Shown here in pieces: positions 16,077-25,700 of a stretch of 64,000 nt of DNA (the first letter of the stretch is position 1; each line of letters starts with the position of its first letter). Location: the NCBI RefSeq assembly GCF_023195755.1, contig NZ_CP096203.1, forward strand, positions 744,001-808,000, in the 5' to 3' direction. A program made the position numbers and the translations under genes. Origin of the DNA: Chryseobacterium nepalense. Its GTDB lineage: Bacteria; Bacteroidota; Bacteroidia; Flavobacteriales; Weeksellaceae. The notes under the pieces are model-generated. The model saw nothing but the letters and a program-made list of their open reading frames with translations, made no database searches and was not told the DNA's origin.

Positions 16077-16661
16077 CTATTTTAAAAATAAAATTTTATT
16101 AAATGCTTCTGAAGCAAGATGTACCTGCACCGTCCAGTCGTCTGCAGCCTCACTTCCTGCATCATCGGAAATATATTTCAGGCAGAGGAATGGAATGTTT
16201 TCTTTCATGGCAATCAATGCTAACGGATAAGCTTCCATATCAACAACATTATAATCTGCTTCAGAATGATTCATTTCAAAGCTGTCTCCGCTGCCGCAAA
16301 TTCCTTCAGGAAGGCCATTTCTTTTTAATCCATATTCGAGAACAGGCGGAATGCCGGACAATGGTGTTTCGTACAGGCTAAATCCAAGTCCTCTCACATC
16401 CATATCCCGCTGGATAAATTGTGTACAGCAAACGACTTCTCCTTTGTGGAAACTCTTGCTTCCGGCAGAACCGAGGTTTATAATTAACTTTGGCCTTCTC
16501 CGGTGAATTTCTTTCGTCAGCTCCATTGCAGCATTTACTTTTCCAATGCCAGTGATGAGTTTATTTTTATCATTAAAGACTTTTCCTGCTTCAGAATCTA
16601 AAGCAAATACGAAAAGAGTTTCGTCTAACGGAAAACTGTGATTTTCATTTACTGTAATCAT
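16077..16661 (-). CDS. Nucleosidase (MTA/SAH nucleosidase-like)
   Basis: 194 residues, shorter than the roughly 230 of classical MTA/SAH nucleosidase. It has the nucleoside-phosphorylase fold: LITGIGKVNAAMEL, IINLGSAGSKS, and VVDMEAYPLALIAMKENIPFLCLKYISDDA with the substrate-binding Met-Glu and the catalytic Asp region. It most likely cleaves the glycosidic bond of methylthioadenosine, S-adenosylhomocysteine or a related nucleoside. Substrate is not certain because of the shortened N-terminus. The GNAT gene follows immediately. Confidence 0.82.
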   Translation of the reverse strand: MITVNENHSFPLDETLFVFALDSEAGKVFNDKNKLITGIGKVNAAMELTKEIHRRRPKLIINLGSAGSKSFHKGEVVCCTQFIQRDMDVRGLGFSLYETPLSGIPPVLEYGLKRNGLPEGICGSGDSFEMNHSEADYNVVDMEAYPLALIAMKENIPFLCLKYISDDAGSEAADDWTVQVHLASEAFNKILFLK

Positions 16662-16685
16662 AAAATGATTTTATTTGAATATTAT

Positions 16686-17384
16686 CTAAATACTGCATCC
16701 GTCTGTTCCACAGGAATTATCATCTCCCGAAAGATTTTTCAGCGGAACTACGGTTTCGTCATAGGTCTGCTGAAGCGCACCGGCGAAAAAATCAACAGGC
16801 TGTGCTCCGGAAACGGCATATTTTCCATTCAAAATAAAAAAAGGAACTCCTGAAATTCCGTGATCTTTCGCTTCGGAAAAATCATGTTTTACCTCATCAT
16901 CAAATTCTTCTGATGTTAAAACCTTTCGGGCTTCATCTGTATTTATTTCCAGAGAGCCGGCAATATCAACAAGTGTATTGATATCTCCCACATTTTTTCC
17001 TTCGATGAAATGAGCAATAAAGAGGGCTTCTTCCATCTCATTGGCTTTTTTATACTTCTTTGCTAAATGTAATAATTTGTGTGCAGAAAAAGTATTGGTA
17101 ATGATCGCTTTGTCAAAATTAAAGCTGATTCCTGCCGTATTTCCCATATGTGAAACCTGTTCTACCATCTGTTTTGCCTGAACTTCAGGTACTCCTTTTT
17201 TCTCTCTGAAATAGTCAAAGGTTGTTTTTATTTCATGAGGATTCAGCATTGGATCAAGCTGGAAGCTTTTCCATTCTACTTCTATTTCATCTTTGAAAGG
17301 CAGTTTTTCAAGTGCTTTTTCAAAATTATTTTTCCCGATATAGCAAAACGGACACATGACGTCTGACCAGATTTCTACTTTCAT
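16686..17384 (-). CDS. DsbA family oxidoreductase (FrnE-like)
   Basis: 232 residues, a thioredoxin fold with an inserted helical domain, of the FrnE subfamily. The redox motif CPFC is at 11-14 (VEIWSDVMCPFCYIGKNNFE). GISGVPFFILNGKYAVSGAQ holds the cis-proline typical of the fold. There is no signal peptide, so it acts in the cytosol. The C-terminus has two more cysteines (CGTDGCSI), which could form a second disulfide or bind metal. It lies 22 bp after the MFS gene. Confidence 0.93.
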   Translation of the reverse strand: MKVEIWSDVMCPFCYIGKNNFEKALEKLPFKDEIEVEWKSFQLDPMLNPHEIKTTFDYFREKKGVPEVQAKQMVEQVSHMGNTAGISFNFDKAIITNTFSAHKLLHLAKKYKKANEMEEALFIAHFIEGKNVGDINTLVDIAGSLEINTDEARKVLTSEEFDDEVKHDFSEAKDHGISGVPFFILNGKYAVSGAQPVDFFAGALQQTYDETVVPLKNLSGDDNSCGTDGCSI

Positions 17385-17406
17385 CGTATTTATTTAGTTT
17401 AATTAT

Positions 17407-18591
17407 TTATATTTTATTTATTTTTCTGCTGAAAAGGAGATGCGCCGTTAAAGCCAGAGCGCCCATTGCTGTTCCTACAAAACAGACACCGCCCCACTGG
17501 TAATAATGCCACGCAACGGAAGCAAGCCATGTTCCCAGAGAGCCGCCTATAAAATAAGACACCATATAAACGGTATTGAGCCTGTTTACAGCATTGGATT
17601 TTATTAAAAAGAAGTCTGTCTGATTCATAATATGGGCAGATTGAACGCCAAGATCTACCAGAACAACACCCACAATAAGTCCCCAATAGGTTTCCCCGGC
17701 GAAATAAGTAAATGCCCAACTGATCAATACTACTGATAAAGCATAAATAATAATTCTGTTCAGATCGAATATTTTTTGCAGCTTTCCAACCCTTGCTGCA
17801 GCTAAAGCTCCGGCTGCTCCGGCAAGACCAAAACTCCCCACCACTGATGAACCGGCATTAAACGGTGGTTTTTCCATGTGGAAAACTAAAGTTGTAAACA
17901 GCGCGCACATGGAACCGAAAGCCATTGCTCCGCGGAATGAGGCGAGCCGTAAAACAGGCTGTGTTTTAGCCAGGTGAAATACCGATTTCATCAGATCGCC
18001 ATAGGTTCCCTTAAAATTCGGGGGAAGTTCAGGAAGCAAGGTATATACAGCAATCCAAACAAAGATCATCATTCCTGATGCTATTCCGAACATGGTTCTC
18101 CAGCCCCAGATTTCTCCAACAACACCCCCGATGAAACGGGACAAAAGTATTCCCAGCAAGAGTCCGGACATAACCAATCCGATATTTGATGATTTTTGTT
18201 TATCCGTTGAAAGTTCCGCTGCGATAGGTATAAACAGCTGAGGAATTACAGAGGTTACTCCTATGAGCAGACTGGCAATATACAGCATCCACAGTTCCTT
18301 TGCAAATGTCATCCAGACCAATGAAAAAAATACTAACAGCAAATCTATAAGAATAAGCTTTTTACGGAATAGTTTGTCTCCTAGCGGAACAATCAGTAAA
18401 AGCCCGGCCGCATATCCTAGCTGGGTAAGCACGGAGATTTTTCCTGCTGCAGATTCGGAAACCTGCAGATCTTCCGAAATCAATGAAAGTAAAGGTTGGT
18501 TATAATAAATATTTGCTACAACAAGCCCTGAAATGATGGTCATGAGCCATATTACAGTACGTGAGATCCCACCGGTAGAATTCAACTGCAT
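17407..18591 (-). CDS. MFS transporter
   Basis: 394 residues with about twelve transmembrane helices. VANIYYNQPLLSLISEDLQVS at the first helix and LGYAAGLLLIVPLGDKLFRKKLI at the loop 2-3 signature are typical of the YgaY/sugar-efflux-like group of major-facilitator exporters. Substrate unknown. It leads the reverse-strand run that continues with the DsbA-like gene and is divergent from the MBL hydrolase gene. Confidence 0.92.
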   Translation of the reverse strand: MQLNSTGGISRTVIWLMTIISGLVVANIYYNQPLLSLISEDLQVSESAAGKISVLTQLGYAAGLLLIVPLGDKLFRKKLILIDLLLVFFSLVWMTFAKELWMLYIASLLIGVTSVIPQLFIPIAAELSTDKQKSSNIGLVMSGLLLGILLSRFIGGVVGEIWGWRTMFGIASGMMIFVWIAVYTLLPELPPNFKGTYGDLMKSVFHLAKTQPVLRLASFRGAMAFGSMCALFTTLVFHMEKPPFNAGSSVVGSFGLAGAAGALAAARVGKLQKIFDLNRIIIYALSVVLISWAFTYFAGETYWGLIVGVVLVDLGVQSAHIMNQTDFFLIKSNAVNRLNTVYMVSYFIGGSLGTWLASVAWHYYQWGGVCFVGTAMGALALTAHLLFSRKINKI

Positions 18592-18624
18592 AATTTTGTT
18601 TAAGGATGTGCGGAATTAACGACA

Positions 18625-18651
18625 CAAAAATACTTATTTTATGATAAACAA
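18625..18651 (-). promoter_or_regulatory. Putative promoter of the MFS unit
   Basis: On the reverse strand TATTTTTG (18625-18632) matches the -7 consensus, with TTG (18649-18651) 16 bp upstream, slightly shorter than usual. The MFS start codon lies 33 bp downstream. Confidence 0.5.
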
Positions 18652-18735
18652 TACCTGAACTTTTATCGCTTTTAGCGATGATTCCAATTGATGGAAAAGG
18701 TTTCCGGAATCAGAATTTATAAAGAAATTTGCACC

Positions 18736-19467
18736 ATGAAGATTATACCGCTGAAAGAAGGAAATTTTTCTACAAACAAAAACAAAAATTTCACCCTCTT
18801 AACAGAAGAAAATATCCATACGGCAAAAGGAATTAAAATGTCTGTAACTCCTTATCTCATTACTACAGAAAAAGATGTTATTTTGCTGGATGCAGGAATC
18901 GGTTGGAAAAATGAATCAGGAAAGACCGTTATCTCCGAGCTTATGGAAGTGGAAAATATTGCACCGGAAAAGGTAACCAAAATATTGCTTTCACATCTGC
19001 ACAAAGATCATATTGAGACTACTGTTACGCGTACAGGAGAAAATTTTAAAGCAACCTTTCCCAATGCTGAAATATTCATACAAAAACGGGAACTGGAATA
19101 TGCCATGAACAACAGGGACAGCCACTCTTTTGATTTTGACACGCTGGAAAAACTGATCAGTCTGGACAATATTGTATGGATGGATGAAGACGGCGGATCT
19201 ATTACGGATGAAATTTATTTTGAGGTTGCCGGCGGCCATACTCCTTTCATTCAGGTTTTCTGGATAAAAGATGGTAAAGAAACCGTTTTTTACGGAGCTG
19301 ATGACCTTCCGCAAGAGTCCTACCTGAAATATCATCTGGCTTATAAAAGTGATTTTGATGGAAGAAAAGCGATGGAACTAAGATTGAAATGGCAAAAAGA
19401 AGCAATTGAAAATCATTGGAAGATTTTGTTGTATCATGATCTGGACAAAGCAATTCTGCAGTTTTAA
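18736..19467 (+). CDS. MBL-fold metallo-hydrolase
   Basis: 243 residues with the zinc signature SHLHKDH after LLDAGIGW, the usual order in the metallo-beta-lactamase fold. GGHTPF and FYGADDLPQ supply the later metal ligands, and LLYHDLDKA the C-terminal His. It resembles the AHL-lactonase/quinol-hydrolase type group; substrate unknown. I chose the start MKIIPLKEGNF, 4 nt after a TTTG, over an ATG 48 bp upstream. Confidence 0.88.
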   Translation: MKIIPLKEGNFSTNKNKNFTLLTEENIHTAKGIKMSVTPYLITTEKDVILLDAGIGWKNESGKTVISELMEVENIAPEKVTKILLSHLHKDHIETTVTRTGENFKATFPNAEIFIQKRELEYAMNNRDSHSFDFDTLEKLISLDNIVWMDEDGGSITDEIYFEVAGGHTPFIQVFWIKDGKETVFYGADDLPQESYLKYHLAYKSDFDGRKAMELRLKWQKEAIENHWKILLYHDLDKAILQF

Positions 19468-19481
19468 AAATAAAAAATGGT

Positions 19482-19823
19482 TTAAAGTTCATTAAACCAT
19501 TTATAAATATCAATATTAGATGCAATATTCAATTTTTTTCTCAGCCTGTTCTTCCTGTTTTGAATGGCTTTAGGAGTAACAAAAGTATAGGTTGCAATCT
19601 CCTTTGTTGTTAAATTGAGCTTTAAATAGATACAGAAAATAAGCTCAGAATTTTTTAAATTGGGCTGAATAACAGACAATTTCTTAAAAAAGTCCGGATC
19701 CACTAATCTGAATTTGCTCAACAGACGTGGAGAATTTTCTTTTGCTAATGCCAAAATTTCATCCTGCACAAAAATCTTTTGGTTTAAATCTTCTAAATTG
19801 AATTCAGTCTTTTCGTTTTTCAT
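19482..19823 (-). CDS. Small LuxR-type HTH protein
   Basis: 113 residues. The C-terminal half (LTTKEIATYTFVTPKAIQNR, then KNRLRKKLNIASNIDIYKWF) is the helix-turn-helix seen at the end of the TPR-containing LuxR-like regulators of flavobacteria. The preceding stretch FFKKLSVIQPNLKNSELIFC is also typical of those proteins. The TPR and membrane parts are missing. It starts beside a 756-bp gap without genes, so it could be the surviving end of a larger regulator or a genuine stand-alone DNA-binding protein. Its own ATG gives a plausible N-terminus. Confidence 0.72.
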   Translation of the reverse strand: MKNEKTEFNLEDLNQKIFVQDEILALAKENSPRLLSKFRLVDPDFFKKLSVIQPNLKNSELIFCIYLKLNLTTKEIATYTFVTPKAIQNRKNRLRKKLNIASNIDIYKWFNEL

Positions 19824-20579
19824 AATGTTTTCTCATCTCTACTAATTCCTGTTGTAAGCTTCAGCATTATTTTTTTTTATAAAAACCCTCCTAAGAGTTA
19901 TTCCCCGTTTTTTAAAGTTTTTATTTTTATGCTTGATATTTTATCATTTTGAAAATTGGCCTGTCTTAGTAGTAATTACGTTTTTCCTGCTTTTTGCATT
20001 TAATTTTAAAATATTTTCACAAAAAATGCGATTATATTTTAGGTAAAGACAAAGAAAGAAAAAATGATTAAAATTTTCCTGAATTAAAATACCACATACA
20101 TACCACGCCAGTTCCTTTAATGCTGCCTTTATCCTTTACATCAGGTCGTTTAAAATATTTCAATAATCTGAGAACAAAACTAAAGTATTCTGAAATTGTT
20201 TTTTATGATTGTAATCAATAGAGATAAAAAATGTGAATTATTTTTGTTATGATCTACATAAATCATTAATTTATAATAAGAAGCAGATGATATTCATAGT
20301 ATTACTGCGTTATAGTAACAATTATATTATTTTGTCACGTTTTCTGGTATGAAACAATTATTTTCCAGAAAAGTGTACATCTTAAAAATAATTTGTACAA
20401 CATAAATACTTGTAAGAATTTTAGAATTTATTTTCCTAGAGAGAGAATATGTGAATTTTCAAATCAGTGAATAATCATTTACAAATTTGAATTTTTGATA
20501 ATAAGCATGTAAAGAATTTCGACAGAATTTCAGTTCTTATTTGGCAGAACCGATTAGAAAAAGCTCAGTATTTTCAAAA
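19824..20579. other. 756-bp gap with no recognisable gene
   Basis: Very AT-rich and with no long frame on either strand. I see no tRNA-like fold, no strong hairpin and no repeat shared with other gaps here. It may contain the decayed front of a larger regulator whose C-terminal part is the adjacent small LuxR-type gene, but I could not recognise residual coding sequence by eye. Confidence 0.4.
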
Positions 20580-21113
20580 TCACATTTTGCTGAATGCTTT
20601 TAAAATCTTCTCAAAAGTATTGATGTTTCTACTTGTAAATTGATCTTTAAGACTTTTCTTACCTAAAATTTTACCGAATACAGAATCCAGAGTATTTCCT
20701 TTCGGTACCTGCCAGTAAAAAATATGATCAATGATTTTAGCTTCTTCCTGCGGAGTTTTCGCTGCAGATTCAAATTCCTTCATCAAAATATTTTCAATTC
20801 CCTCATTTCCGATAAAACTGTAGCAATGAAGGTTTTCATTTTTTGCAAAAGGATTTCCGTTCCAGAACTTTTCGGTCTCGGGTTGAGATTTTATAAATAA
20901 AAAAGCTTCATATGAAAAATGATCAGACATTGCTTTTTCAAGAATGTTTTTTAATTCTTCCGGTTTTTTTTCCGAGGTGAAAAGAATGTTCCCTGAAGCA
21001 AGTACCGAAATTACATTCTCTGCTCCTGCCTTTTTGAATACCTCACCTACTTCGGCCATTTTCATATTGGTCCCTTTCACATTCACTCCCCGCAAAAATG
21101 CACAGTATTTCAT
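20580..21113 (-). CDS. DUF1697 domain-containing protein
   Basis: 177 residues, all DUF1697: MKYCAFLRGVNVKGTNMKMA at the start, then VLASGNILFTS, both diagnostic. C-terminal residues SRNINTFEKI also match. The family is widespread, single-domain and of unknown biochemical role. It is downstream of the GT-C type gene on the same strand by 38 bp. Confidence 0.94.
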   Translation of the reverse strand: MKYCAFLRGVNVKGTNMKMAEVGEVFKKAGAENVISVLASGNILFTSEKKPEELKNILEKAMSDHFSYEAFLFIKSQPETEKFWNGNPFAKNENLHCYSFIGNEGIENILMKEFESAAKTPQEEAKIIDHIFYWQVPKGNTLDSVFGKILGKKSLKDQFTSRNINTFEKILKAFSKM

Positions 21114-21151
21114 TTTTTAATTTAAATTATGACGTTGAAAATCTTTCGAAA

Positions 21152-22639
21152 TTAATCAATTCTTTCATATAAATTGTAATCTGACCCGGAAGGTTTTAAA
21201 ATATAGATTTTCTGTAAAATAAAATGATTACTTCTCAAATGATCTTTCACACGGAATTCTTTGATCAGTTTATAATGAAGTTTTATATATTCTGCATTTT
21301 CAGATTTAAATAAATCATCATAAGAGAGCAGATATTTGGGCTTTCTGTCCTTTATTGTGTTAATCCAAAAGTTCTTTTTGTCTTTTCTGATTTCATCCTG
21401 AACTTTTTTGTCAACCAGCCCTACTTCGTCAATTGTTTTCAGTCCTGAAAAATAAGGAACATACCCTGCCGGTTCAAGAAAAATCCATTGATTTTTATCT
21501 TTTTCATAAGAATTTAAAAAAAGACCTATCGTACGTCTGTAGTTCCATTCACCATTTCCGGTTGCGATCGCATGAACTGTTTGAAAAGCCAGCATAGGAA
21601 TGCTGTAGAATATTATTAATAATGTCAGCCAGAGGTTTCTTTTTACTTTCTGCTCGAGAACAAAAAGTAAAATAGGAACAAAAAGTAAAATCTGAGGCAC
21701 CCAGTAATACCAGTCGAACATACTTTTCTGAGACAGGAAAATCAGTTGTTTTACCCATCCGAAAATGAAAATAATCCATAAGAAAAAGTTTCTCTTTTCT
21801 TTTTGCCTGATTAAATAAATAAAACAAAGCCATTCAAAAACAAGCAATACAATAGTGAACGGATTGAAATTTCCCGGAAGCTTGAGCATTCCCCAGAAAT
21901 TTCCGAAATTCTGTATAAAATGATCCAGGTTTTGATGGAATGTATAATATTTATCATAGGCCAGTTTTTTAGCGACAATCGTATTATTAACAATTTCTCC
22001 GAAATACAGCCAGTTAAAGGCCAATAAACCGGCCGCCCCTAAAATTCCGCCAAGAATATAAAGCCAGCGTATTTTTTTATTCCATAAAAGATCAATGATA
22101 AAGACAACTCCCAGAAAAATTACGGTATCAATTCTGGTGAATATAATTAAGACCGGCAATACGATCTGAGCCCATTTTTTACTTTTACCAAAACCATAAT
22201 ACAAAAGCATCATTTCAAGAAAGAAGAGAATGCCGTATTCCATTCCGAGAATCGAAATTTTTATAGCGGGGGGCAAAATTCCTATTAAAAAAATAAATAG
22301 AGCTTTATTCCAGACATTTTTCAGCAACAGATGTGAGAGAAAAAGGCTGCCGATAGTAAAAAGTATCGAATTGAAAATAAGCAGCGGCTCAATAAAATTT
22401 TCCTTTCCGAAAATCAGGTTAAAAATATAAGAGACAAAAACATATAAATGCGTTGTGGAAGCTGAAATTTTATCATTCCCGTTGAATCCGATTACTCCGT
22501 AATCCAGGAGATTCTGAGCAACCCTCCAGGTAATGAATGCATCTTCCTGAATGTAGCGGGTTAATAAAAATAATAATTTTAAAAGTACTGTAACAAGTAC
22601 CGCATAAACCGGGATTCTATGATTTTTTATTTCTTTCAT
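21152..22639 (-). CDS. GT-C type membrane glycosyltransferase-like protein
   Basis: 495 residues with about ten or more transmembrane helices and a soluble C-terminal tail. The first periplasmic loop has RYIQEDAFITWRVAQNLLDY followed by ISASTTHLYVF, the pattern of GT-C enzymes that use lipid-phosphate sugars and carry an acidic catalytic residue in this loop. It resembles the group that includes actinobacterial arabinofuranosyltransferases, but only distantly. It lies downstream of another GT-C type gene (DUF2723) on the same strand. Donor and acceptor are unknown; I would regard it as a candidate for surface-glycan or protein O-glycan assembly. Confidence 0.65.
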   Translation of the reverse strand: MKEIKNHRIPVYAVLVTVLLKLLFLLTRYIQEDAFITWRVAQNLLDYGVIGFNGNDKISASTTHLYVFVSYIFNLIFGKENFIEPLLIFNSILFTIGSLFLSHLLLKNVWNKALFIFLIGILPPAIKISILGMEYGILFFLEMMLLYYGFGKSKKWAQIVLPVLIIFTRIDTVIFLGVVFIIDLLWNKKIRWLYILGGILGAAGLLAFNWLYFGEIVNNTIVAKKLAYDKYYTFHQNLDHFIQNFGNFWGMLKLPGNFNPFTIVLLVFEWLCFIYLIRQKEKRNFFLWIIFIFGWVKQLIFLSQKSMFDWYYWVPQILLFVPILLFVLEQKVKRNLWLTLLIIFYSIPMLAFQTVHAIATGNGEWNYRRTIGLFLNSYEKDKNQWIFLEPAGYVPYFSGLKTIDEVGLVDKKVQDEIRKDKKNFWINTIKDRKPKYLLSYDDLFKSENAEYIKLHYKLIKEFRVKDHLRSNHFILQKIYILKPSGSDYNLYERID

Positions 22640-22693
22640 TGTGTTTCTTTGTCAGGACAAATATACTCTTTTTAATTATTTGATTCCCAACAT

Positions 22694-22725
22694 AAAAAAA
22701 ACGGAACCGAAGTTCCGTTTTTTTT
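22694..22725 (-). terminator. Terminator of the DUF2723 gene
   Basis: ACGGAAC / GTTCCGT stem with a CGAA tetraloop, extended by a long A-run and T-run on each side, directly at the 3' end of the DUF2723 gene. It can act in both directions. Confidence 0.85.
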
Positions 22726-22726
22726 A

Positions 22727-25700
22727 TTATTGTGTCGCTTTAATGATTGCGTTGGTAATCTGGCTTTCTTTTTCTTTCGAATAAGTGGAGTCAAAAGGTT
22801 CCATAATATCAAATAAATATTGGTAGAATGGTGTGATCTTCTGTACCTGCTCAGATTCATTCATTGCTTTTTCCTTGCCCATTTCTTTAAGATTTTCAAC
22901 AAAAGTATTGAATTTCTTGTCGATTGGTTCAATGGATTTTACGAGATAATCATATGCTTTTTCTTTCTGTCCAATTCGAGTGTAAGCATCCGTAACCGCA
23001 GAAATGACTAATGAATATTCCATCGGCTTTGTTCTGATCTGCCTTCTCAGATAGTTCTGATCCGACTTGCTGAGACTCATATAGTAATCGTATTCTTCAA
23101 AAATACCTTTCTTCAGTACTTCTGCCAGCTTCAATCCTTTACTTTCCTGACCTGAAACGATATATCCGTAAACCAATGAGCTCAATGAACGAGGATCATT
23201 ATATTTTTCTGCAGGAATCTCCCTTGATGCCAGATCAAGAAGTTCAACTGCTTTTCCTTTTTGTCCCATTGTAGCCAACGCCGCCGCTGCTCTGCTTGCA
23301 GAAGATCTGTAGCTGATGATATTGGAAGTAGCCGTCTCATCGAAATGTGTATTCAGGTCTTTAAAATTACCCCATCTGAAGTTTTTAACAACATTATATA
23401 AAGAATTCGCATCTACTCTTCCCAATTCACCGTCCGGTGTCTGAGGAGTATGGATAGGAATCAGCCTGTAGCTAAATCCGTCGAATTGAAGATATTCATC
23501 CAGATAGAAAACATTCTCACTGTCGTAGATTCCTCCTGAAGAGAAACTGATTGGCCTTTTCCAGTCGAAATTAGCCAAAATATCAAGCATAATCAGGTTG
23601 TTTTTATACAATGTATTAGCTTTGTACGTAATCATGATCTGATTTACTGTGTTCGGGAGATCAGCTGCATTGATAATCCCTGAATTTACCGCATTGGCTT
23701 TATTTACAGGAAGAATGAATTTATTAACCGGTAAAATATTGTATTTTTCATATTTTTCCTCTCCGAAATACATTTTCAGAAGCTCATTTTTCGCAGAAGA
23801 TGAATGTTTAAGAAAATTCAGAGCTTCTTTCATCGTCATAGAATCCTGAACAAGATATTTTCTGAATTCCGCAAACTCTGTTTCAGGAGCTCCCTGTTCT
23901 TTAAGCATTGAGAAAACCCCTTCCCAATCTTGTTTTTTCATCATATAGATCTGGTCGTTGGTGCCGTCTCTGTAATCATCATGCGTTAAAACACCCGGAA
24001 CAGCCGCCGCATTATATGTTCTTCTTTTGATCTGATCAATATTCCATGGAGTGGAAGCAAGGGTAAAGTTAACCACTTTTACGTCGTCTCTGAACTGCTC
24101 CGTCTCCTGGATCGCCCAAACCGGATATGTATCATTATCACCATACACGAATAAAATATCATTCTTAGGCAAAGATTTCAATACAGAATATCCATAGTCA
24201 TATGAGGTATACCGATTGTGCCTGTTATGTACATTATAATTCTGGAAGCCCATCATAAAAGGTACTCCCAAAAGAACCACTCCCGCAACGATATTGGCTG
24301 CGTTAGATTTAACTTTAGACTGCAGGAACCAGAGAATGGCCGCTGCACCCAAGCCAATCCAGATGGCAAAAACATAAAACGAACCCACCATTGCATAATC
24401 TCTTTCTCTTGGTTCAAATGGTTTTACACCGGTATAGAAAATGATTCCCACACTCATTAATACGAAAATTGAAAGCATGGCATAGAATCTCCCGAAGTCT
24501 TTATTCAATTGGAAAAAGAACCCGATAAGTCCTAAAAGCAGTGGTAAAAAGAAAAATTTCACCGTACTTTCATTTTTGAATTTTGCAGGCATTTTGTCCT
24601 GATTTCCTACAATGGAATCATCAATAAAAGAAATTCCGGAAATCCAGTTTCCACGAGTGCTTTCCATATTTCCTTCAAGATCATTCTGACGTCCTACGAA
24701 ATTCCACATCAGGTATCGTACAAAGTAATATCCGTTCTGGAAAGTAATAAAATAATCCAAATTCTGTCCTAAAGAAGGTCTCTGAACATTGATAAGATCG
24801 TACGGTCTTACTTTTAAATAATCGGAAGCAGTAATCGTTTTATCTTCATATTTTTTTCTGAGTTCATCAAAAATCTGCTTTGCTTCAGGGCTGTCTGCAA
24901 CATCTTCGTTGCCATAATTAAAGCTAAAGTCTGGCGCGCCGTACATAGAAATGTAGTTGGCCATAACATCTTTATCTTCATTAAACATTCTCGGCATAAA
25001 ACCGACATGCGCTTTATTGAATACATAGTTGAAGCGGTCTCCGGTCTTTCTGTACGTTCCGGTTTTCTCATCCTTTTCATAGATCTCACCGGTTTTTTGT
25101 GTCTTGAAGCTTCCGTCTTCATTTTTTTCAATTCCTTTAGCATCAAGATAAGCGGTATAGTTTTGACCGTAAATCGTTGGCCAGTCACCGTACTGTTCTC
25201 TATTGTAATAATCCAGCATCCCGATAGCGTTGTCCGGATCATTAAGGTTCATCGGCGGATTGGCATTTGCCCTGATAGGAATCACCATCCAGCATGAAAA
25301 ACCAATCATCATAAATACTACAGATAAAGCGATGGTCTGAAATATATTTCTCTTCATCTTTCTGGTGTAGGAAATGAGGAAATAACAGATCGCAATCATA
25401 ATGATAAACGCAGCAATTGTTCCTGAATGGAAAGGCAAACCTAATCCATTAACAAAGAAAATTTCAAGTTTTCCGAACATGGTCATGATGAACGGGAAAA
25501 TTCCTTTAAAAACAATCGCCAGAATTAAAAGCGTTATACCGTTGGCCCAGATAAAATTTTTCCAGGTAAAAGTGTATTTTCTGGCGTAATAAATAAAACA
25601 TACAGCAGGAATCGCAAGCATACACATCATGTGTACTCCTACAGAAAGTCCCAGAATAAAGAATATCAGAATAATCCATCGTTCATTGTCCGGAAGCTGG

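Noticed and set aside
19824..20579. tRNA or small RNA in the large gap
   Set aside because: I looked for cloverleaf-like arms and TTCGA loops on both strands and found none.
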